Positions 24,890 to 37,700 of a stretch of 64,000 nt of DNA are shown here, piece by piece. Each line of letters begins with the position of its first letter. Position 1 is the stretch's first letter. The stretch is from Balaenoptera acutorostrata (Eukaryota > Chordata > Mammalia > Artiodactyla > Balaenopteridae). The notes beneath the pieces are model-generated. The model saw only the letters and a list, made by a program, of their open reading frames with translations. It was not told where the DNA came from and ran no database searches. Location of the stretch: contig NC_080079.1 of assembly GCF_949987535.1 (NCBI RefSeq), positions 58,645,613 to 58,709,612 on the forward strand, in the 5' to 3' direction. A program made the position numbers and the translations under genes.

Positions 24890-25395
24890 GGTCCAGCGCA
24901 TCTGATTGTGTCACTTTTCTATTTAGAAGCAACCCAGAGCCTCCCATTCCACTTAGAATAAGCTGCAGATTCCTTGCTGTGGCCGGCAAAGTCTTCATGA
25001 TCTTGTTCCCACCTAGTTCCCTGACCTAATCACTGTCACTCTCGACTTTGCACACTCAGTTGCAGCCTCTCTGGCCTTAATGCTGGTCCTCAAACACCCC
25101 GACTTCCTTCCTACCTCAGGGCCCTTGCACTTGCTGTTTCCACTCCCTAGAAAGCTCTTTGCCCAGATCCTCTCATTGCCGGCCTCTTCTCATCATGCTC
25201 CAGTGCTCTGTGCTTTTGTGTTACTTTTTCGGAAAGGTCTTCCTGGACCATCGCAGATAACACACGTTCCCAGTTACTCTTTATCCTCTTAGGTGTTTTA
25301 TTTTCTGCACAGTACTTGTTCTCATCCGGAAATTTATTATGTATTCACTGGTATATTTGCTTATTGTCTGTCTCTCTGAATATAAAATAGGCTTC
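24890..25395 (+). repeat. L2 LINE 3' region
   Basis: Forward L2 landmarks in order: 'gaagcaacccagagcctccc', 'aagctgcagattccttgctgtggccggcaaagtcttcatgatc', 'acttccttcctacctcagggcccttgcacttgctgtttcc', 'tcttcctggacc' and 'ttgcttattgtctgtctct'. This is a non-coding relic of about 500 bp. Confidence 0.88.
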
Positions 25396-25429
25396 ACTGG
25401 GACAAAGATATTGTATATCCTGCCAGGTA

Positions 25430-25570
25430 TGAACTGGGGACTTTGGGCAAGTTACGTGGGCTCTCTGAGCCTTAGTTTCATCACCTGTAAAATAGAAATA
25501 CCAATAGAAGTCTGAATAACTGGGGTCGTATCTCCGTCTTAGGGATATTGTGGGGATGAAATGAGAACAG
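25430..25570 (+). repeat. MIR SINE relic
   Basis: 'ggactttgggcaagttacg', 'ctctctgagccttagtttcatcacctgtaaaatagaaatacc' and 'agggatattgtggggatgaaatgagaac' match the MIR core and 3' part. Confidence 0.85.
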
Positions 25571-25799
25571 CAAGGCCCTGACCTGTGACCCAGCACCTCC
25601 TCCCCCTTACAATGCTGGGGCTGAATAACCATCAATTCATTTCTCAATGTATCAGCCAACCAATGTTTTACTATCCCAAAGTCCTTAAAACATAAGCGAT
25701 AATGCCCATTTTAGAAACTTGTGATATATAATGTATATAATTCTTTTTCTGTTTATGTGAACTTTTATTTCTATGAGTTTATAAATACATGTCTTCACC

Positions 25800-26060
25800 T
25801 AACTTATCAGGTTATTTACATATTTGTACCTATATAATAATATTTGTTGATCTTATACCTTGAAATATTCTTTGAAAAGTCATTTTGAATGCTAATATTA
25901 TATTGTACCCTACTTTATCTAACCATTGCCTTTTTATTGGACATTTAAGTTGCTTTCAGTTTTTTTACTCTGTATTAGTAGTACTTCCTTGAACATCTCT
26001 ATGCATAAATACTTTACTGAACCTTTTTTTTATTTTCTTAGAACCGAACCCCAGTAAGTG
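25800..26060 (+). repeat. Old L1M-type fragment
   Basis: 'accctactttatctaaccattgcctttttattggacatttaagttgctttcagtttttt' followed by 'cttccttgaacatctctatgcataaatac' is a common diverged L1 3' segment. Confidence 0.6.
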
Positions 26061-26084
26061 GAAATCATTCATTTCTTGAGTTTC

Positions 26085-26480
26085 TCTGTATCAGGGGTTC
26101 CATGTAGAGCACTATGGGGAATTCCAAACAAGTCCAAAGCTCTTGAAGTCGCACTGGTTGAGGAGATAAAGTTCAGACACGTGAAACAGTAGGAGGCAAC
26201 CACAGCCAGTGTAAAATCAACTAAGGGCTAAACAATGTGATTGCAGACAAGGTGCTGGAGGAGTTCTGAGACAGAAAATCAGAGGGTGGCAGTAGCCCGA
26301 GAAGGCCTACATGGAAGGTTAGATTTGATGTGGGCCTGGAATTTGGGTTGGAAGGAGAGGAGAAGGCATTCCAGAGGTAGGAACCGCGTGAGTGAAGGCC
26401 TGGAGGCAGGGGCCAGCCAGCCTCTGAGCAGTCTGGGCTGCGGGCAAGAGCACCGGACAGATGCGGTGAGACAGCTTGGA
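26085..26480 (-). repeat. L2 LINE relic
   Basis: Reversed L2 landmarks: 'ggcctacatggaaggttagatttgatgtgggcctgg', 'gaaggcattccagaggtaggaaccgcgtgagtgaaggcctggaggcagg'. The latter is the reverse complement of the 'cctcagggcctttgcact...' region of L2. Confidence 0.75.
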
Positions 26481-27000
26481 CGGAGCCAGGAGTAACAGTG
26501 CCGTCGTCATGTGCTGGGCACTTAACACGGAGGCTAAGGATTATTACCATCATTCTGAGCGCACAGGGGTCCGCTCAGAACAACAATATGAGCCATTTGT
26601 ACAAAAGGCCGAAATGGAATCCAGATAACAGGGCCAGCTGCTCCAAATACCTCCCTCCCCCTGCAGTTAACATTTTACTACCCAACCGAGTAACTAATGA
26701 ATCTGGCCCGGCATAAATCCCCAGGCACAAATCCCTGCTTCAGGTTTGTGTCTAGACATCCAGACCTGAGTGCAATTTGCACTTTGAGCATTCAGCACCT
26801 TATCACTTGTGAGAAATCAAGTTTAATGGGGAGGATGGGGAGGTGTGGCTCACATCGCCCTCCCTCTGGCACAGTGACTGTAGAATGCGGGTCCCTTGGG
26901 TAATGACCGCATCAGGAGATGGAAAGGTCGTCACAGTGTTTGTTCTGTGGCTCTGGTCGTTCTGAAGCACTGACTGGGAGGTTTCTCCGTCTCATTGCAG

Positions 27001-27069
27001 GCTGTGTTTTGTGAAGCTCAAGCTTCTAATGATAGCCATTGAGTACAAGTCCGCCAACCGAGAGAGCCG
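27001..27069 (+). CDS. KCNMA1: KCNMA1 exon: RCK1 segment [22 protein letters not shown]
   Basis: Constitutive 69-nt exon. Its first base completes the Glu codon of the previous exon, and it then encodes [15 protein letters not shown] and KSANRES, followed by two bases (CG) of a split Arg codon. The hydrophobic run [12 protein letters not shown] corresponds to a core segment of the RCK1 domain that older topologies called S8. The acceptor is tctccgtctcattgcag and the donor gtaagt. The split CG donates its codon either to the microexon at 29449 or, when that is skipped, directly to 36296, in both cases giving Arg. The exon is intact and, as far as I recall the human protein, identical to it. 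Confidence 0.97.
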
Positions 27070-29448
27070 GTAAGTTTGCCGTGACCCAGCGGCTGGCTGA
27101 CGTTTATGATGGTAAGAGTGCAGACTGGGAACGTTCAGTCCACTTCTTCCTTACGCATTATTTATTTGTTTGGAACCCTAATGCAACACCTCTCTGACTC
27201 GAAGGCACATTTCAAGGTGTGTTCAGGCAGACACTGCCGCTTCTATCCCAGGCACGCCTGGCATCCCAAGCCCCACTGGGCACCCAAAGAGTATTTCTCC
27301 GGGGGAAAGGGATGAGGCATCCAGATCTCTGACCGATCATGCCAACTTACACTTTTCACCCTCTAAGTATAAAACCGGGGACAGACCCTGTGCTTAAACC
27401 CGTATTTACTGCTGTGATCAAAAAGCAGGTGGACTCTGGCCTCCTTCATAGCAGGCATGGGGCAGAGTCGTGATGGGAGTTTCCAGCTCTCTTGATAGCC
27501 AAATTACAAGCAGCCTATTGTGTACCATATGTTTCTCTCCCGGTGCAACTGAAATCCATGTGGCATGAATATCAGCTTCATGGAAATTAGCCAGGAGAGC
27601 AGGGCTTGGAGGCAGGAGCCCTCTTTATTTATTTATTTTGCACTTAATTATGTGCATATCAGACTGATGAGGGACTGGGTCTGGTCGAAATAGATAACAC
27701 CCCAGTCAATATATGAGTTTGTGCTGAAAGAATTAATTAATTAATTAATTAATTAATTACTGCGTTGCATTAACAAGGAATTTTGTCAGAGTACTGTATG
27801 CATTACAGACATAAGAGAGATGATTTTTGCTCCCCAGTTCTTATCAATAGTTCTGGAAGAAAGAGCTCACTGAGAAATGCTCAGGCTTGTGTCCTCTGAA
27901 AGGACAACCATGCTTTTTTCCTAGCTGTGCTAAAAAGTCTTCCTTTAGGTGCCCAAGGGAAGGGTGCAGATACCCTCCGACATACGCCTTAATAACTGAG
28001 CAGAGTGCAGGGCGAGACTAGAAGGTTCCTGCTATCATCATTTAAGGAGTTTTCATTATCTGGGTGAATGACTCCATAAAGCCCCAAATGTGCAGTCCGT
28101 GTCTCTATGACCAACAACAAAAAAAACCAAAACAAACACTGGATTGTAAGCCCATCAATCCAATGTTCTCTGTTACCTTACCCACCAGATCAGATTGCTC
28201 CCAAAGTCAATCTGATCACATGTTAAACTATTTTGAAAATCCAAATCAACCAAAAGGAAGACAAAATGGTGGATTTGGTGGCCACATGGTAGACCATGGC
28301 TGTAGCAGTTAACAACTGTTTATGCAGATACACATTTTCCTTCTCTGTGCTGGCAAAGTGAAAAATATTATTTGCAAAAAACCCGAGTGTCCTTGGCTCT
28401 TTGCTGTTCAACATATAAGGTGGATGCTTCTGGGATTGCGGCTTGCCCATGTTGTTGCCACTACACACCTGTACCTGTGTAGGGGAAATGTGTATCCTGG
28501 GTTTCTGCAAATGATATTCTTCATGTTGCCAAGTCAGTAAATCTTTGTGTAATTCAGTGTTCTCTCTTTATCACTTCTGTGCATCTCTTTAAAAAAATAA
28601 AGTCACGATGCAGGTGATCCTGAATAGTGCTTCTCCACCATTCTGGAATAATTTCATGGCAGCAGACTGCACCCTGAACCTTGACCAGCCATCTTCCACC
28701 TGCCATCTTTTGGTCACAAGGAGGGAAAGAGAAAGGCTGTTAATGGTTCGGTGTGAATCCACTGTCACCATTCTAAGAAAAATAACTCAGAGCTTTCTCT
28801 GAAGACACAATCTCTTCTTTGATGGATGTTCCCATTAATTCACAAATCTGAGATGTTTTCAACAAAGCCAGATTTATACATACAGATAAGTAGTTTTTTA
28901 GAATTTCCTTTTTCAGGAAAGGGAGAAAAGAACTTGTTTGGCTTGGTTTTGGCTTTCTGTGTGCAGCTACCAGCTTTAATCCTCAAACGTGGCTTGGTCT
29001 CAGTGTGGAGGCACATTGGTTCTTCTGGAAAAAGGTGTGCTGGAGGGAATGTGGAACATGCCTCCGAGAAAACGCAGGACTTAAACACAATATCCATGTT
29101 AAAAAGAACTGAGTTTCTGACCTTCCTGACATAATAGTTTTGATTTTGTTTTTCATTTAAAAATGTCCCATTTCCCTTCCTCTCCCATTTCCTAAGTGAT
29201 CGGGTGTGAAAATTCGGAGAACCCCGCTTCTCTTTTCCACGCCCACCCCGTGCCTCCGACCTGTGTGAACTGCCTCCTTTGTTGCTGTTATCCCATGATA
29301 CTGTTTCCATGCTTTGTTGAAAAACCTTGTTTTCACACACATCCTTCAGATAATTTGAAACAACGGTTTTATTCCTTCTCTCCTTCTGGTGTCAGTCAAT
29401 TTACTATCCAATTGTTTGATTTTCAATTCTTTTCTTGTCGTTTTGCAG
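27070..29448 (+). other. KCNMA1 intron before the SRKR microexon
   Basis: Contains an ATTA repeat at 27728-27760 and otherwise no repeat or gene that I can name. The last 90 bases before the microexon are pyrimidine-rich (ttttattccttctctccttctgg, then gattttcaattcttttcttgtcg), as expected upstream of a very short exon. Confidence 0.85.
27728..27760. repeat. (ATTA)n microsatellite
   Basis: Eight tandem aatt units after gctgaaag. Simple repeat, no coding role. Confidence 0.9.
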
Positions 29449-29460
29449 AAGCCGAAAGCG
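29449..29460 (+). CDS. KCNMA1: KCNMA1 alternative microexon: SRKR insert
   Basis: A 12-nt exon, aagccgaaagcg, bounded by acceptor cttgtcgttttgcag and donor gtatgc. Joined to the preceding CG and the following T it reads CGA AGC CGA AAG CGT. It therefore inserts the tetrapeptide SRKR into ...NRESR-ILINPG..., exactly the known four-residue insert of vertebrate Slo1 in the RCK1 region. It keeps frame because 12 is divisible by three. The insert adds three positive charges, and in other mammals this isoform shows changed gating. It is far too short for gene finders and was located by phase matching. The TGC next to the AG resembles the motif used by neuronal microexon regulators such as SRRM4, but regulation is inferred. 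Confidence 0.93.
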
Positions 29461-29559
29461 GTATGCTCTCTTCGTTAACTTTCCTCCCAACTTCCACCCT
29501 CCGTCTTCACGTCTAACCACAGGACTAACCCTTTGCCAAGAATTCAGGAAGACAGAGAT

Positions 29560-29646
29560 TATACATATACGTGTATATGTATATATAATCTCATTCCCTT
29601 GTCTAGTACATACATATATATGTATATATATGTATTTTTATATACA
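29560..29646. repeat. AT-rich (TA)n with inverted symmetry
   Basis: Alternating blocks such as atacatatacgtgtatatg and tacatacatatatatgtata, separated by 'atctcattcccttgtctag'. The two halves can pair with themselves and with each other. It lies 100 nt beyond the microexon donor. Confidence 0.8.
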
Positions 29647-32600
29647 AACCTCTCTCCAACCAGAGTCCATAAAAATTGAAAGTAGCATATTGCTTTTCTT
29701 GTTTGATTTGTTGATTCTTTCGGATGACGCACTAACTTCTTTGCAGGAAACCTACACAAAAACAGAGGCCCAATCCTGTTTTCAGTCATGGCACCTCCCA
29801 TGGGAACAAATGCTATTAGAGTTGACAAAGGAGGACGCTTCTCTCCAGCCCTTGGTGTCTGTTTCTGTCCTGTCCTGATGTGTCTTGGTGCCATTTGTCT
29901 GCATACCACATCCACGTTCCCAGTGACCTCCTCTGCCCTGTGTCCGGTTTCCCGTTTGTAGAGCTGAATTTGTGTCCGTTTATCCACAAAACAGAGACCA
30001 AGCCCTTACACTTAACTCTTTTCCCTTACGCTACTTTTGATGATAACATTTGGCATACTTTCTCTCTGGGCCGGTACTCAGTACAGACTTAGAACACTGC
30101 TACTAAATCTCCAGATCATCACATTTGATTTACTGAATGAGTACTGTTTATTGAGATGAACTCATCATGGCTTTCTTTCTTCCCAGTGTGTTTGGGCATA
30201 TTTCTTAATATGAAGTATCTCAGCTTTCACCATGTGACCTCACCCTGTTTTGCTGCTGTTTTACGTTGCACGAAGCATGACCAAATCCTCATCGATAGAT
30301 TTTTTTTTTCAACTTTTTGGGTTAATATTTCCAGTGTCATTTTCTCGAAGACAGTACTGTTGAAAACATACTATTGAGATGCCTACTCGTTCATCTTCTC
30401 TAGAGTTGTTTTGCTCTGTGATTGTAATCACTGTCATGTGTTTGTGTTTGTAATTGTGTGTGTGTGTGTTTGTGTGTATTTGTCTGGAACTCTTTCCAAA
30501 GTCAGATTCTTCTGTGATTTTCTTGAGTAGAGGTGGCTTCCTGTCAGTTTGGTATTATTGATATGATCCAACTGCGAGAAGTTACTGCAACACTTTGCAT
30601 CTTCAAAGGTCCACAGTGGTTGCACCTCTGCTGTTGGCTTTTGGCCTTTGAGTGCTTTTATCTTGTGGTGAAGGCATGTTGTGACGTAGGCATGACTTGT
30701 CCTGAAGCGTATCAGAAAGTGACACGGCTTGCTCCCAGAACCAAATATCCAGCATGGTCCTTCCCAAATGAACTCTCTTCCCCATCCCATATGGCTGCTC
30801 TTTTCCTTATGTGCAAAATAGATTTAAAAATGCCATTTCTAAAATTACCGAGATGGATTCAGGCTAAACAAGTCCTTGCCCCTGTCATTGGCAGACCACA
30901 GTGGCAGTCATTTGAGTGTGACCAACTGGGAGCAATCTTTATTATGCTGTGTCTGTGTCAGTGAATTGGGCTCAAATATATTGAACCATGGACTACACAC
31001 TGTGCTCTTACATATATTCTGTAAGAAAAGTGCGTGTGTCTAGTTGTGTGGGACTCCAGCTGAATATATTTTAAAGCATAGAAGTAATGAAAAGTGTCAG
31101 AAAGGCAATAAGATTTGAGATTTGGGGTTTCTGTAGGCTGTGCCCTAACACAGCCCATAAACTGCAGGGCAACAATTGGGTCAAACAAAGTCCCATGCAA
31201 TAGCAATCATCTGTGACCTTGTGTGGTCAGAAAGGCCACTTCCCAGTGGCATGATTCATCTGGGCACAACATGAACTGAAGTTCTAGATGGTTCTTATCT
31301 TCTTGCTCTAGTTAATGAAGTCCCATTAGCTTGCTAGACACAGATATAATTACCATGTTCTCAAGTACAAACTATCTTTTCATGTGAGTGATATTTTTGT
31401 AATTGCTCAGGGAATGGTACGCTACACCTATCAAAATTGGGGGGCAGGGAGGAGAGAAATATGCACCTGTCATATTTATCCATAATGGATAAAAGTTTCC
31501 TTTAAAAAAATATCTGTTTCAGTTGAATTACTGATCCTTGGTTGTCTCCAAAAACAGCAAACAAGTAAAGTTCATGATGACTGAAGAAGGGATAACTAGA
31601 TGTTTCCCAGTTGTTATGCATGAGTGGTGGAGAAAGGGAATAAATCATTTTGCCCCATCAAGCCCCAAATCTCCAACCTGACCAATGTTCAGCAAGAGAT
31701 ACACCATGAAATGAGTTGCAGCTTGAGAGCTGGAGCTCCCTTCCCGGAGGAACCCGACAGGGTGTTTCCCTGTTAGACTGAGCCCTGCTAGCAGTTTCAT
31801 GTGAATGTATTTCATGTTTAGGAACTCATATTTCAGTTTCTAAGTGAGTGGTGTTTTCAATATTGAAATCAATTGTTCCAACTCCCCAAGTGACATGCCG
31901 TTTATATATCTGTATATTTACATATTTATACTTAATGCACCTGGGAGATTCTTAGCTCATTTGCCAACCCCCTAGAAGAGGTGTGGTCACTCCTTTGATA
32001 GGCCTGACTGGTAAGAATTGCAGCTTGCTCTTTGAAAGAACAGCTGTGACTACCTTTCTCTTTATTAGAGAGGGAAAGAAGACACTTTTGGAACTGAGAC
32101 CACTGCTTATGGTTTTCATTCGTTCAACAGATAGTTGAAATGTGCCTATTGCATGCAGGGCTCTAAGCTGGCTACTATGAGAAACTTGTTTACAAAAGTA
32201 AATAAAATAGGATTATGTTTTTCACTCTTTTACTTAACTATGGGTTCCCTACAGAAAATACATCTTTGCTTCATGGACTGGATAAGGGGCCAAAGAATAA
32301 GTCTAGATACAGAACTAGTTTGAGAGCAAAGGAAAAAAAGAGAGAGAGAGCAAGAATCCTTGGGGAAGGGACCACACCAGCCCTTTGCCTCCAGCTGTTA
32401 CTGAATGTTTTCAGTTGAAATTAACAAGGTCATAAAAGAAAGAGGATAATTTATAGTTCCTTGAACTGAGAGAAAGTCCACCCCTGCCAAGAAGATGTCC
32501 CCATTGGAATTCTGCTAATTGATATATGGACTTTTTTCTTAGAGATTTTCTTGATTCTTCACATGACACATCTTGAAGTTTATCTCTGATAAGCTAGTGA

Positions 32601-33539
32601 ATTAGACAAAATTGGAGCAAAAGCCTGATTTAAAGTGAGGCACAAGGAGGGAGACTTTTGGCAGCCGTAAGAGCCAAACAAACTTAACATTGGATAGTCT
32701 TTTGAGATCAAAGATCTTTGGCAAGATTTACATATTCACATTAGAAGATCAATAACATATTCTAAGGGTAGCAGGCATTTGGCAGGGAAAAAAGTTACTT
32801 CTGTCTAGGATCCTTATCTTTTTATATTTTCAAAGAGAGGAGGATTTACTCTATTTAAACTTTCTAGATTTGGAATGTGGATAGAAGACTGAATGTCTAA
32901 AATATCAAAAAGAGTAACATATTTCCTCAGAGAAACTTTGAAACTTAGTACCCTTACACAGGAAGTATTATATGCAAAGGTCCCTTGAAATCAGGGGCAC
33001 CTGCTTCTTTACCAAACCCTTAAATCTGTGAGTGGGATCCAGCACAGCGAGCTTCCTTAGATATCTAGATGTCTTTCCTTCATTGTTCTCGAGAGCTGAC
33101 CTCAGTCTTTCAATTCCTGCCCAGAAGGCTGCCTTAGCTTGATCTGTATACTGCAAATGATGCAGCCTCACATCATTACATAGAGATGATATAAAGCCTC
33201 TCCCCTCTGTCCAGAAGAGAACTAGAGGGCATCCTGGAATCCCACGGTCAGTGATGTCCTTGGAGGTGCTTTCGATACCTGAACAATCAGCCATAAGCTT
33301 TAAAGAACAGAGAGATACTCCACTGTGCAACCAATGGGCAGTCCAGATGAGCCCATCTCCAGATGTGGCGTGGAGATAAAATGTGTCAGGTACTGCGGTC
33401 GATACAGAGGTCTTTCAATGCCACTGGGATGCCTCCTAGGTAGTTTATTAGCACCAAAGGCAAAACGAGAGCTGTGATGCTGTGAGAAATTATCTACCTC
33501 TTGTTTAGTTGTTGTAATTACCTGGCTTACTATTAATAG

Positions 33540-33760
33540 TGACCATGTATTAAGAACCTACTATGTGGCCCTCACTCTGCACATAGTATGTACTTTAATT
33601 CTCTTAGTGACACTTTAAGCTAGTGATTATTCACCCCATTTTACAGATGAGGATAGTGAGGTTTATCGGCAGGTACATGCCCAAGGCCAGGACCTGAGCT
33701 CGGCTGCCCGACACAGGCACCTGCTCCCTTAACGGCAGTGAAACTGAGATTAGAACACAA
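33540..33760 (-). repeat. MIR SINE relic
   Basis: 'accatgtattaagaacctactatgtggc', 'cttagtgacactttaagctagtg', 'ccattttacagatgaggatagtgagg', 'catgcccaaggccagg' follow the reversed MIR order. Confidence 0.82.
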
Positions 33761-34394
33761 ATCTGCGCTACATCAGTGCCCAAAATCTTTCCCCTCCACC
33801 ACACTAACTTGACTAAAACAAGGCTTGAAGGCTGTAATAAATTATCTCAACCTGCCATCTCCGGAATGACAGTCCCGAATTCTCACTGTATGCCATTTCT
33901 TATTCACTGTTGCTAAAGAACAAAGGAAATGAAAAGAAACTTTCCATTGATGGGAACCATGACACAATGGGCTTGATCACTGGAGTGCAATTAATGAAGC
34001 GTATGATGTAAAAAAGGGAAACAGGGTTCTGTGCGAGGCTTGTTTTGCGCATATATGTCACCAAGACATTGATGAGTGTCAAATTTCCTCTTTTGAATTG
34101 CATTGTTAAAATCATGATAGGATTTTTTTTCACTCAGAAGCTTTTTTTACACCCTTATATGAATACACATCAAAATGTAGGCTTATCCAACTTTAAGGAA
34201 TTAGTTCCTTTAAACTCCAGAAGAACCCAGAACTTTTCATATATGTCCCTATATGTTATTCTGGAGTGTATAGTTCTTCACCCTGTAACTTTTTATCTCA
34301 TTATAGACAGGGTATTTTGATAAGTAGTCCTGTGTTCCATTCCATGGGGCCAGCTAAAGTGATAATTTTGGCATTTTGGGGGCATTTTTTTGCA

Positions 34395-34590
34395 ATAATA
34401 AATAATAAAAATAATCACTAATATGCATTGAGCTTCCTGTGCGTCATCTCCCTTAATCCTCTGAAAAAAGACTGTGCTTATCTTCATCTCCATCTCATAG
34501 GTGAGGCAATTGAGTTCTAGGAAGATTTAGTACCTTGCCCAAAGTCAAACAGCTACTGAATGGCAGGGCTGGAATTTGGACATAATTTCT
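34395..34590 (-). repeat. MIR SINE relic
   Basis: 'aataataaataataaaaataatcactaatatgcattgagc', 'tctcataggtgaggcaattgagttctagg', 'taccttgcccaaagtcaaacagctactgaatggcagggctgg' are reversed MIR. Confidence 0.82.
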
Positions 34591-36212
34591 GATTGCAGAA
34601 CCAGGGCACAGAAGAACTGCCATGCAGGCAAGGGGGCAGGAGAGTGCAAAATCCAGCATCCTGCCTTTCTACACCATTCCACTTATTTGGATTTGAAAAA
34701 GGGATCCATCTAAACTGTGATAAACTCTGACCTTTTCCCTCCCATGATCCTGAAAAATCAGAGGGCTCTTAAACCAAGGTGAAGGGCTGTAGTAGGGGTG
34801 ATTGGGAGGTGCCTGTATGGAGCTTCTGCCCCTCGCAAGCTGTGCTGTTGGCATGGCCTGCTGCTTCCTGACTGGCGAGGAATCTCACTGTTGTCTGTGG
34901 TTCTAGGGCAGAACACTCAAATCTTCATGGACTCTTGCTATTATTTAGTGTTAATCGCAACGACGTCACAGGATTGGTTTCCCCCTGTCAGGTCTTGTTA
35001 TGGGTAATGATGGAACTTCTTGTGACCACAGACATTTTGCAGTAATGATCTGCTGTGAGTTCTCCGAACAGAACAAAGGTTCATCTGGGTCCTTCCTGTC
35101 TCGCTACAGACACATCACTCTGTTGGTCGCGGCACTTTCTGGGAATGGTTTTACCAGCAGTTAAAGATTACACGTTAAATACCATTCTCTGTTTTGATTG
35201 TTTTAGACAGTCGAGGACTTCCTTTAGCCTGATTCCAAACATCTATTACCTTAAACACCAGCTTTTCAGATCAAAGAATACCTCTGTCGTATCTAGTGCT
35301 GCATTTACAGTGCCTCAATTCCGTGTCCATTAAGCCCAAAGCCTTATCTCAGTCTCTGTGTCAGATAGCCCTGTATTCTGCTTTTGATCTGAAGACAATT
35401 AAACTTGTTTGTTTCATCCATTTATTAGATTAGGATACACTTATCTCTTCTGTCAGTCCAAACACAACTTGGTCAGCTAATCTATTTATACCACTTTGAA
35501 ATAGGACAGGGTATATTTAGGTTCATACTTCCCCGCAGGGGAAGTTTTTTGGGGGATAATTTGCATTCGTTTTCTAATTACAGTTGGCCCCAATCAGGAT
35601 ATACTAGACACATACCTTAATCAAACACTCCCATACATCTTTGTAAACAGCAGACTGGAATCATTAAGTATTTCCAACTGCTGGCATTTTTCTTTCTCAT
35701 TGTTAGGGTAGGTCCAATTCTTTCTACCCAGGCTGCACATGGAATCCACTTCCATGTCCTTATCAGTGTCATGCAGATATTCTGTTTGCTTCTGCATTGG
35801 TTACAGGTGTCCCGTACCATTCCCTGCAGTAGTATGTGGTGTGCATATATGTATGTTTCTGTATGCATATAGGGGTCCCATTAATGCTCTGTCATCTAAT
35901 GGAAAATTAGCGTAGCCATAGCTCTATTAAACCAATAACACTCAACATTGACCGTCAACAGCAATTTCCAAAAGGATATATTATTAGGAACTTTGCTTCA
36001 AATCAGAAGCCCATGGCAATCCCATTGTACAAACCTGGCCCTAAAACCTGGATTTGCTTTGATATCTGCAACTGGGAGTATGCCAGCCTGGGAACTGGGC
36101 AGCAGACCTTTATGATGGCGTTATCCAATTAAATGTGTGGGACAGTGGATGTCAGGCTGTAGACAAAATCTTTGGGGAAAGCATTAGACTAGTGGGCCCC
36201 CTATAAAGTTAA

Positions 36213-36383
<171 letters not shown>

Positions 36384-36639
36384 TAAGGGTTTATTTTCAC
36401 TTGCCTTCCTTTTTGGCTCAGATATATGTATCTCCATCCACTGAGATATGCTTTCAATGTGTACCGGGCCCTAACCCCGAAGCTTCTTAACATGTCTGTG
36501 GGTATCAAATGGTGCTGAATCTTAGGAAAAAGAGAGTGTGCTTTCAAATGCTTTCATGGATTCCTCTTCACACAATCAATTCCACACCTTTGAATTAGAA
36601 TAATAACATTTTAGATCTAGGAGGCCCTAGATACCTGCT

Positions 36640-36730
36640 CTTTCATTTTCCAGGGGAGGAAAGTGAGTCCCAGGGAGCCTAAGTGATTGTTCAAGATCAT
36701 CCTGATTCTTGATGACCCAGAACAACACAA
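36640..36730 (-). repeat. MIR SINE fragment
   Basis: 'cattttccaggggaggaaagtgagtcccagggagcctaagtgattgttcaagatc' is a short reversed MIR core. Confidence 0.65.
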
Positions 36731-37209
36731 CATAGGATAACTGGCCCCTTGTCTAGTGCTGTTTCCTTAATATTATCCAGACAGATTTACTCGAGAATTA
36801 ACCGTTTTCTACTTTAAGTGCCACATGGAATCTCAAAAGGTTTGGATTAATTTCAGATGAAATACTAAACCGGCTGTATTTTTATTGGTGGCCTTCTAGG
36901 TAAGTGGCTGAAGTTGTCAGGTTCACTTCTTAAGCTTCTATAGGTACAGCCCAGGATTTCACTGGCCTCAGTGTTTCATGACACTCTTATTAGTATCCTC
37001 AAACTTGTTTAAGCAGCCCAGGAAATCATAGGGTTTTTTGCAGAACACCATGGAGTTATTGTTATATTTGATTCTAGCCTGTGAACTAGGAAAAACTTAC
37101 TGGTAGAAACTGTGACTCAGATGGTCAGACAGGTCACTCAGCTCAACAACAATGTTGCATAAAATATTTTAAATAAATGATGAATTGTCAAGATCTATCA
37201 TTTTTATAT

Positions 37210-37435
37210 AAGCCTATTGTCTTCATTCAGTGAGCTCCTCCTCAAAGCCAGGCCTGTGCTAGGTGATCTGTGTTCTTTAATGCTACTCCTCAAAATAACC
37301 TGGTGAGGTAGGTCTTCTAAAGCTCTTCAGGCTTTGGTTTCCTCATCTGTGAAATTGAGACAAGTGATTTGTTCAAGGCCATGCAGCCCATAAGCAAGTG
37401 ACAGAGCCCAATTAGAACTGGTCTTTCCTTTTCTA
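37210..37435 (-). repeat. MIR SINE relic
   Basis: 'caggcctgtgctaggtgatctgtgttctttaatgc', 'acctggtgaggtaggtcttctaaagc', 'gtttcctcatctgtgaaattgag' and 'tgttcaaggccatgcagcccataagcaagtgacagagccc'. Reversed MIR overall, with a middle block that reads in the opposite sense. Confidence 0.75.
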
Positions 37436-37489
37436 AAACCCACATTTTCGACCACACTTAAAAACACTAGCAAATTCTTATGCAGAGTT

Positions 37490-37700
37490 CAGTGTGCGCC
37501 TGCACTGTTCCAAGAACCAGGTACCAGATGTTGATGAACTCATTTAATCCTCTCGACAAACTCAGACAGGTACCATTACTATTCCCATTTACATGTGAGG
37601 AAACTGAGGCGCAGGTTGGTTAACTAACTCGCCCAAAGCCACACTGCTAGTGTAAAGTCAGGATTTAAAACCAGGAAGTCCCGTTCCAGAGCTTATGTTC
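37490..37700 (-). repeat. MIR SINE relic
   Basis: 'aactcatttaatcctctcgacaaactcagacaggtaccattactattccc', 'catgtgaggaaactgaggcgcaggttgg', 'cgcccaaagccacactgctagtgtaaagtcagg'. Clear reversed MIR, adjacent to the previous one. Confidence 0.87.
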
